Source: an uncultured Desulfomonile sp. | GTDB taxonomy: Bacteria > Desulfobacterota > Desulfomonilia > Desulfomonilales > Desulfomonilaceae | Direction: 5' to 3' | Length of the DNA: 47,796 bases | Assembly: GCA_903952205.1 (NCBI GenBank) | Contig: CAJBEZ010000070.1 | Coordinates: 1 to 47,796 of the forward strand | In this document: piece by piece, positions 43,174 through 47,796 of the stretch | How the letters are laid out: every line of letters starts with the position of its first letter | Numbering within the stretch: the stretch's first letter is position 1 | Position numbers and translations under genes: made by a program | Notes under the pieces: generated by a model | Seen by the model: only the letters and a program-made list of their open reading frames with translations | What the model was told of the DNA's origin: nothing | Databases searched by the model: none

Positions 43174-43380
43174 TCATTCGTCACACACGATGCAGTCAAC
43201 TACTGCCTCGCCACGCTGTCTCAAGCAGTCAGATCTAGTCGTCTTGATACATTGTGGCTTTTTCTTGACTCAGGAACACGATTTGATACAGCAGTCAACT
43301 TCGTCGTCCAGAGAAATGACATCTACTGGGACCGCTAATGTTGAAAGCATGATGAGCAGTGTCAATAAAGCCTTCTTCAT
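43174..43380 (-). CDS. secreted cysteine-rich peptide with one in-frame UGA (candidate selenoprotein)
   Basis: The gene starts at the ATG at 43380 (AGGAAGAGG about 13 bases upstream). It encodes a signal peptide, KKALLTLLIMLSTLAVP followed by VDVISLDDEVD, then CCIKSCS, then UGA at codon 37 (43272-43270), then in the same frame 31 more codons with four Cys, ending ...DCIVCDE and UGA at 43176-43174. Total 67 residues plus the UGA position, with seven Cys around it. The Cys-rich reading continuing in frame after the UGA suggests the codon is read through, as selenocysteine or otherwise; a nonsense mutation in a former Cys codon (TGT/TGC to TGA) is the alternative. I do not recognise the family. 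Confidence 0.55.
43210..43258 (-). promoter_or_regulatory. stem structure downstream of the in-frame UGA (possible SECIS-like element)
   Basis: On the minus strand, 14 bases after the UGA begins GCCAC (43258-43254), which pairs with GTGGC (43214-43210). Inside it TCAAG (43247-43243) pairs with CTTGA (43225-43221), extended by GT/AC on the outer side, leaving a 17-base loop. Bacterial SECIS elements lie in this place, but their apical loops are usually smaller, so the fit is only partial. Confidence 0.3.
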
Positions 43381-43421
43381 TATCACTTTAAAACCTCTTC
43401 CTAAATAAATTCTAAAAACCA

Positions 43422-43450
43422 ATTTTAGCATAGTCCTGGGGGAAAATTAA
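43422..43450 (-). promoter_or_regulatory. extended -10 promoter of the Cys-rich peptide
   Basis: On the minus strand TTAATT (43450-43445) and TAAAAT (43427-43422) are 17 bases apart, and TGC directly precedes the -10, giving an extended -10 element. Transcription would start near 43415, some 35 bases before the ATG. The -35 is weak. Confidence 0.42.
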
Positions 43451-43499
43451 TTGATACTGTTTTGAATCCCGAACGTTCTCATTTTTTTCCGTCCATTTG

Positions 43500-43529
43500 T
43501 TGACGAATCGGAGAGTTTGATGGTAGTAA
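43500..43529 (+). promoter_or_regulatory. promoter of the tRNA-Cys gene
   Basis: TTGACG (43500-43505) matches the -35 consensus at five of six bases; TAGTAA (43524-43529) follows after 18 bases as a weaker -10. Transcription would start near 43536, a few bases before the mature tRNA. Confidence 0.5.
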
Positions 43530-43544
43530 TGATTGTTTAAGAGA

Positions 43545-43619
43545 GGCGGCTTAGCCAAGTGGTAAGGCGACGGTCTGCAAAACCGTTATTCGGCGGTTCA
43601 AATCCGCCAGCCGCCTCCA
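43545..43619 (+). tRNA. tRNA-Cys (GCA)
   Basis: The 75-base sequence folds as a complete tRNA: acceptor stem GGCGGCT pairing with AGCCGCC, D arm around TAGCCAAGTGGTAAGGC, anticodon stem-loop ACGGTCTGCAAAACCGT with anticodon GCA, and T arm GGCGGTTCAAATCCGCC. The discriminator base is U, the identity base for tRNA-Cys, and CCA is encoded. It is next to, and on the opposite strand from, the Cys-rich peptide gene. Confidence 0.96.
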
Positions 43620-43682
43620 ATCTCAGGACAAGAAATTCACCTCTCTTCAACGTCATATCGTCTTCCCACGTATTTCTAAACG

Positions 43683-44435
43683 CTACCCTCTTATCTTGAT
43701 CTTTTCCAACTTGGCCCAAGTGTCTTCGGAGTACCAGATGTCTATCATTTCATCCCTATATTTATCGTCCTTTTGTCTCATCAATTCGGCCGTATCTGAT
43801 CTCAGCAGTTTCTTGATGCTTCTGAAAGCTTGACCATAACGGGAAACAAAACCAAGGGCTACGGCCATGGCATCCTGTTTCAAGGATTCTTCAGTTGAAA
43901 CCTGGTCTACAAGGCCCATGTCCTTCGCCTGTTCCGCGGAGTACATGTCACCCGTCATTGCGATTATTTCGGCCTTTCGTTCACCGACACAGTATCTAAG
44001 CATCTCGGCGCTCCCCGGAAACAGAGAGGACCCAAAAGTTATTTCGTTGAGACTCATCCTGGATTTACCCGTCACCATGACCCGAAAGTCGCATGCGGTG
44101 GCAAGCATGAAACCACCCGCTATGGTGTGGCCGTTGAGAGCCGCTATCACCGGCTTGGGAAATGAGAAAATGTAGGTGTACAGGTCAGCGAATTTTCCTA
44201 CAAAACGTCTAAAATCCTCTTTTGAATATTTCATAAACTCCGGAATATCCAATCCAAACGAGAAAAACTGTCCCTGCCCAGACAGCACAACAGCCCGGAC
44301 GTTGAGATCAGCGAGAAGATCTTCAAAATTGCCGCACAATTCTTCCGCAACAGGTTCACTTATTGCGTTTACTTTGCCTCTGGTTATAGTCAGTGTGGCC
44401 ACTGGGCCATCCAGTGATTTTTTCACAAAGTCCAT
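43683..44435 (-). CDS. enoyl-CoA hydratase/isomerase family protein
   Basis: The 250-residue protein has the crotonase fold. It shows the oxyanion-hole segment SGQGQFFSFGLDIPEFM and the second one NGHTIAGGFMLATACDFRVM, and the Glu-bearing SLNEITFGSSLFPGSAEM. The first catalytic Glu of hydratases (A-G-A-D-I-x-E) is less clear, so it may be an isomerase or another crotonase. The ATG at 44435 follows AAGGAGGA; the open frame to 44480 has no support. No fatty-acid oxidation genes are adjacent, so the substrate is unknown. Confidence 0.85.
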   Translation of the reverse strand: MDFVKKSLDGPVATLTITRGKVNAISEPVAEELCGNFEDLLADLNVRAVVLSGQGQFFSFGLDIPEFMKYSKEDFRRFVGKFADLYTYIFSFPKPVIAALNGHTIAGGFMLATACDFRVMVTGKSRMSLNEITFGSSLFPGSAEMLRYCVGERKAEIIAMTGDMYSAEQAKDMGLVDQVSTEESLKQDAMAVALGFVSRYGQAFRSIKKLLRSDTAELMRQKDDKYRDEMIDIWYSEDTWAKLEKIKIRG

Positions 44436-44629
44436 TTGATGGTCCTCCTTACATATTGAACCTAATATGAATAAAAACATCCGTCAACGCCACACAAAAA
44501 TTCAAGCGACTAATACCATTCCCCTCTTTCTCTCTTCAATGACATTCTTGTCAGGATAAGATTACCAACACTATTATGGCAGCGCAGAAAGGACTACAAA
44601 ACCGTACCGGCGTTGAGTTACGCAGATAG

Positions 44630-45406
44630 TTATAGTTCAATGGTAGGGCCAACCCTGCTCTGAGTAGCGCAAAAGATGGACCCTTTTTGAGCGGTGAAAG
44701 CTCTCAGACTTTCACGGGCGCACCCTTCCGCAAGTTCTTGAGTGTTGTTGGTTTCCGACATGTGAGCAAGAATCACCACCTTGAGATCGTCATTCACAAT
44801 GCTTTCAAGAAGCTCTGCGCTCTGTGCGTTGGAAAGGTGGCCCAATCTGCTTCTAACTCTTTGCTTTAGCTCCCACGGATATGGGCCATCCCGCAACATG
44901 ACTGGATCATGGTTACTCTCCAGAATTACGGCGTTCAGGCCTGTCAGTAAATTCCTTACCAAGCCGGTTACTATTCCAAGATCCGTGGCAATCCCCACTT
45001 TTGCATTGCCATTCGATATACGGAACCCCACCGGATCGGCGCAATCATGAGGCACAGAGAAAGGATGAATCTTAAATCCTGCAAACTCGAAAGCTCTGCC
45101 CGTATAAAACGTCTCCCTCTGATGCAATCTCCCGAGAGCATGTTGCGCCACTTTGAAGGTATTTTCGTTGATAAAAACCGGGAGCCTAAATTTCCTGGAC
45201 AGCACGCCAACACCCTTTATGTGGTCAGTGTGAGCGTGAGAAACCAGTATTCCCTTGAGGCAACTTGGATCTACTCCGACAGCGTTTAAACGTTCCGAAA
45301 TCTGTTTTCCGGAAAGTCCGGCGTCTATGAGAATAGACCTGTCACAGTTGCTTATCAGATATGAATTTCCGGAACTCCCACTTGCTAGAGGCGTGATTTT
45401 AATCAA
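44630..45406 (-). CDS. metallo-beta-lactamase fold hydrolase, WalJ/YycJ type
   Basis: The 258-residue protein shows the family start (ITPLASGSSGNSYLISN), the zinc motif SHAHTDHIKGVGVL, a distal metal aspartate in GIATDLGIVTGL, and the ESNHDPVML turn with LGHLSNAQSAELLE, typical of WalJ/YycJ. In Bacillus this enzyme is a 5'-3' exonuclease-type protein linked to WalK/WalR and DNA repair. No walRK genes are nearby. Length and motifs are normal. The start has little upstream support. Confidence 0.85.
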   Translation of the reverse strand: MIKITPLASGSSGNSYLISNCDRSILIDAGLSGKQISERLNAVGVDPSCLKGILVSHAHTDHIKGVGVLSRKFRLPVFINENTFKVAQHALGRLHQRETFYTGRAFEFAGFKIHPFSVPHDCADPVGFRISNGNAKVGIATDLGIVTGLVRNLLTGLNAVILESNHDPVMLRDGPYPWELKQRVRSRLGHLSNAQSAELLESIVNDDLKVVILAHMSETNNTQELAEGCARESLRAFTAQKGSIFCATQSRVGPTIEL

Positions 45407-45487
45407 CTACTCGATACCTCTTTTCGCTAAGCCTGTCCAAAATTTGAAGCGGAAAATACATTCAAGGCCTAATTGTGTCAAGAATTT

Positions 45488-46411
45488 TCAGAGAGGTGAA
45501 GCGCCATTCTTTTCAAACGCTGTGTGTTTGCGGGAACCAAAACGATAGGTGTAAACCTTTGTGAATTCGGCGCCAAAGAAAAACACCTGGGCGGAATAGT
45601 AAACCCATACCAGGAGTATTACGAGTGATCCCGCGGCGCCATAAAGGGAGCTTATCCGGGAAAGGTTGAGATACATGGAAATGAAAATTTTGCCGATTAG
45701 CAACAACAAAGAAGCCAGAATACTACCTGGCAAGATATCCCCCCAAGTAATTCTAGTCGCAGGGATGAACTTGTACGAGAAGGCAACCAGTAAGGGTATC
45801 ACCGCTAGCGATATCAGTGAGTTAATCTTAAACAAGTTGTTTGCGAAATGGGGGAACGCCTCTGCTATTATAGACTCCAGAGTAGAAAGAATGGTGCTGG
45901 TAGCCAGGGATATGAGTAGCAAAACCCCTATTCCAAGAACTATGAGGAACGAAATCAAACGCATCTCAATGTATCTTAATATGCTGGATCCCCTCTGGGA
46001 TGTTACGTTCCATATCGAGTTCAAACCACTCTGCAGTTCAGTGAATACTCCGGTCGCCACAAATATGGCGGCGATAACGCTCAATAGGGGAAAGCCGGAC
46101 CCTCCTATCTTGCCTCTCGCTGATTCGAGCAAAGAAAACACGTAGTTAGTATCACTAGGACTGACAAAATTGCTCAAGAACACGGTCAGTTCCAGGCGTG
46201 CCGCGGCCGCGTCAACCATGGTCTCCGCAACGGACAGCGCGATCAGGAGAATGGGTCCAATGGAGAATATCGTGTAAAAAGACAACGCTGCGGCCATTCG
46301 CATTGCGCCGTCGTAAATCCAGGCTTCTACCGTTTTTATGAGTAGGAACCACGCCTCGCGCAAAATACTCGCAGGAATCACCCATAGACTTGAAAGATCA
46401 ATATTTCTCAT
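45488..46411 (-). CDS. YihY/BrkB family inner-membrane protein
   Basis: The 307-residue integral membrane protein (from ATG 46411) has the UPF0761/YihY signature AAALSFYTIFSIGPILLIAL, a conserved polar segment GVFTELQSGLNSIWNVT, and several transmembrane helices ending in the LVILLVWVYYSAQVFFFGAEF motif typical of the C-terminal part. Members were once called ribonuclease BN by error; transport or lipid roles are suggested but not proven. GGAG lies very close to the chosen start. The longer frame (to 46534) overlaps the previous gene. Confidence 0.88.
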   Translation of the reverse strand: MRNIDLSSLWVIPASILREAWFLLIKTVEAWIYDGAMRMAAALSFYTIFSIGPILLIALSVAETMVDAAAARLELTVFLSNFVSPSDTNYVFSLLESARGKIGGSGFPLLSVIAAIFVATGVFTELQSGLNSIWNVTSQRGSSILRYIEMRLISFLIVLGIGVLLLISLATSTILSTLESIIAEAFPHFANNLFKINSLISLAVIPLLVAFSYKFIPATRITWGDILPGSILASLLLLIGKIFISMYLNLSRISSLYGAAGSLVILLVWVYYSAQVFFFGAEFTKVYTYRFGSRKHTAFEKNGASPL

Positions 46412-46461
46412 GTCTCCATTATTTAAATCAACAGGACGTGGACCCATTTCCAGGCACAGTC

Positions 46462-46968
46462 CTATTCCAGAAATTTGCCGACAAGGATTGCGGAAAATAT
46501 TATACAGACCAACCATGCCTGAATGACCGGCCAAATCTTTCTTTGAGACGAGAGAGCAATCTCTTTTACAGACTCGGAGATTTTCTCGGCAGGGATGCGC
46601 CCGCTAACATTCTCAACCAAGTCATTGAATTGCGCAATTGTATTTGTAATCAACGTGGGCCGATCATCATTTGATCCAATAATAAGAAAAACTTTAGAGC
46701 CTGAAACCACACCGTCAAGATTTGAAATATCCCGCCACTCCAGGCGCTTTGATCGAAGAAGTTTCCTAATTGTAATGCCTTTGGAGTCTACGATTATTTC
46801 TCTGACCAATATTTCGAGCGCCAGATACAGAAACGGCGCGAGAACTATCAAGAAAAGGAATGAATGACTTTTGACTATACTGAGTAAAACCAATAGCGCC
46901 CCTGATAAAGTCGCAAGGAGCACAGGTGGTTTAAGCCGAGTGTCAACCTTGTAGATTTTTTTTTCCAT
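46462..46968 (-). CDS. membrane protein with a PH-like (YcxB/bPH) domain
   Basis: The 168-residue protein starts at the ATG at 46968 (AAGGA 10 bases upstream). It has two hydrophobic segments close together (about residues 15-55), then a beta-rich stretch VDSKGITIRKLLRSKRLEWRDISNLDG that resembles bacterial PH domains in which the G-I-T-x-R...W.dI pattern recurs, and a C-terminal transmembrane helix. Function unknown. It precedes the YihY gene by 51 bases and is probably co-transcribed. Confidence 0.6.
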   Translation of the reverse strand: MEKKIYKVDTRLKPPVLLATLSGALLVLLSIVKSHSFLFLIVLAPFLYLALEILVREIIVDSKGITIRKLLRSKRLEWRDISNLDGVVSGSKVFLIIGSNDDRPTLITNTIAQFNDLVENVSGRIPAEKISESVKEIALSSQRKIWPVIQAWLVCIIFSAILVGKFLE

Positions 46969-47275
46969 TTCTTGGTTCCTTGCGCTGTTCAACTCTGAAG
47001 AACGAAAAATCGTTGCGTCAACGAATAGCAAAGTATCCTCGCTGTAATTTTTTGTCCATAGTTTAGCTCTCTTGGTGGAATTAGGTTCAAGTGAGGAACC
47101 AAAATTATCTCGTCAATTAAAGAAGGATGTGGCCAATTCTTTTTGGCCCAGAAAATACGAAACATATTGAATGGAGACAAAAAAATCTTCTCGTGCCACT
47201 AGACCTTGAAACAATTCTGAAAATAGTTTGTCTCAAAGTAGCAAGTGTGGTGTTAGGCGGCGCTTCAGTTTTGAA
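46969..47275. other. upstream region with no intact gene
   Basis: This stretch precedes the sigma-factor tail. A frame from 47127 contains IEWRQKNLLVPLDLE, which loosely resembles the linker between sigma regions 2 and 4, but it runs in another frame from the tail and has no region 2. It may be the eroded body of a sigma factor; the similarity is weak. Confidence 0.3.
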
Positions 47276-47347
47276 GGAACCACCAAATCCCGTCTGCATA
47301 GAGCGCGGATGGTTGTAAAAGAAAAACTTAAGAAGGTCCTTTCATGA
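47276..47347 (+). pseudogene. C-terminal remnant of an ECF sigma factor
   Basis: The last 23 codons before a TGA read GTTKSRLHRARMVVKEKLKKVLS (given here as the block GTTKSRLHRAR, then MVVKEKLKKVLS). This is the recognition helix end of sigma region 4.2 plus the usual basic tail; the family reads GTVKSRLHRAR. The TGA overlaps the anti-sigma ATG as ATGA, the classic sigma/anti-sigma coupling. Directly upstream the frame no longer resembles a sigma factor and is soon interrupted by a stop (TGA near 47210). The sigma gene therefore looks truncated or frameshifted. Confidence 0.5.
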
Positions 47348-47796
47348 TGGATTGTGAGCGGATTACCGAGTATTTTGGGTTAGTTTATGATGGAGAAGCT
47401 GATGCGCTGGTCGAAAAATTGGTTAAGGATCATCTCCGATCCTGCTCTGCGTGTCGGGAAGATTACAAGTGGTATGGAGCAACCATCCAGGGCATGGCGA
47501 ATCTGGAACAGATTGCTCCTCCCAATGACTTCCTGATCCAACTAAACGCCAGAATCGACAAAAACTCCTCACCTCTAAAATCAATCATATCCCAAATCAA
47601 AAATCTGCTGAACTCGATCCCAACCGCTCCGGTCCCGGTTGGAGCGGCGTCCCTTGCTTTTGTGACCATCATGGCAATCTACGTCTACAATTATACTCCG
47701 GTGGAAACAGCCAATCAGTCTCTACAGACGGCCGCGGTTTCCAAGAGTGCGCCCTCGGCCCCTCCCGTACAATCACAGATGGTGGCCTCAGCTCCA
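47344..47796 (+). CDS. zinc-type anti-sigma factor (zf-HC2), incomplete at the window edge
   Basis: At least 151 residues are seen; the gene continues past 47796. The N-terminus has the anti-sigma zinc motif with H30, C34 and C37 (HLRSCSAC) and the upstream acidic DGEAD turn found in zf-HC2 proteins. A single transmembrane helix lies at about residues 97-117 (VPVGAASLAFVTIMAIYVYN), followed by a Ser/Ala/Gln/Pro-rich periplasmic part. The start (ATG 47344 or 47347) follows AAGGT. It should hold an ECF sigma factor at the membrane, but the partner gene just upstream looks broken. Confidence 0.75.
   Translation, partial: MMDCERITEYFGLVYDGEADALVEKLVKDHLRSCSACREDYKWYGATIQGMANLEQIAPPNDFLIQLNARIDKNSSPLKSIISQIKNLLNSIPTAPVPVGAASLAFVTIMAIYVYNYTPVETANQSLQTAAVSKSAPSAPPVQSQMVASAP

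Noticed and set aside
43190-43408. 72-codon plus-strand frame opposite the Cys-rich peptide
   Set aside because: No binding site or domain; the minus strand has a signal peptide, promoter and Cys-rich frame, which explain the sequence better.

Overview
The window looks like a chromosomal segment of a strictly anaerobic, Gram-negative bacterium, most likely a member of the Desulfobacterota (former Deltaproteobacteria). The pointers are a compact nifH-nifI1-nifI2-nifD-nifK-ferredoxin-nifE-nifN-nifB cluster of the type seen in anaerobes, a B12-dependent (class II, oxygen-independent) ribonucleotide reductase, a KdsD enzyme for lipopolysaccharide Kdo synthesis, Mpl peptidoglycan recycling, and small families typical of this phylum (DUF4416, DUF1844). 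The genus cannot be fixed from the sequence.

Layout. 1-4.3 kb is an accessory, partly decayed stretch: a HepT/MntA toxin-antitoxin pair, a PrsW-like membrane protease, a proline-rich ORF directly followed by a broken IS200/IS605 TnpA fragment, an intrinsic terminator, a small Cys-rich gene behind a second terminator-like hairpin, an AT-rich patch, remnants of a frameshifted gene, and a cupin gene. 4.6-13.8 kb is the nitrogen fixation operon, preceded by a near-consensus sigma-54 promoter. 13.8-20.5 kb holds a DUF4143 AAA ATPase with a palindromic upstream site, a membrane-anchored von Willebrand A protein directly downstream of the RNase P RNA gene (rnpB), a thioredoxin-fold protein without its CxxC, a LolA-like lipoprotein, and two small envelope genes.

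20.5-26.3 kb (minus strand) is housekeeping: dksA-family gene, DUF4416, yicC, rpoZ, rlmB and a hypothetical gene, plus glmM-kdsD. 26.5-30.1 kb (plus) carries der and the bifunctional (p)ppGpp synthetase/hydrolase rel. 30.2-38.7 kb (minus) carries rpmB, DUF1844, a DnaJ-type co-chaperone, hsp20, a lytic-transglycosylase-like protein whose catalytic Glu is missing, a long TPR protein, rpe, amrS, mpl and a small winged-helix protein. 38.9-43.0 kb (plus) has a GNAT acetyltransferase, cdd and nrdJ, the last preceded by a possible leader ORF. 43.1-43.6 kb holds a short secreted Cys-rich peptide gene interrupted by one in-frame UGA, opposite a tRNA-Cys gene. The window closes with an enoyl-CoA hydratase, a WalJ-type metallo-hydrolase, a YihY/BrkB membrane protein, a small membrane protein, and a zinc-type anti-sigma factor (cut by the window edge) whose partner sigma factor survives only as a C-terminal tail.

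The most unusual item is the Cys-rich peptide at 43174-43380. Cysteine-rich coding sequence continues in the same frame after the UGA, and a stem structure can be drawn just downstream, so it is a candidate small selenoprotein; a plain nonsense mutation is the main alternative.
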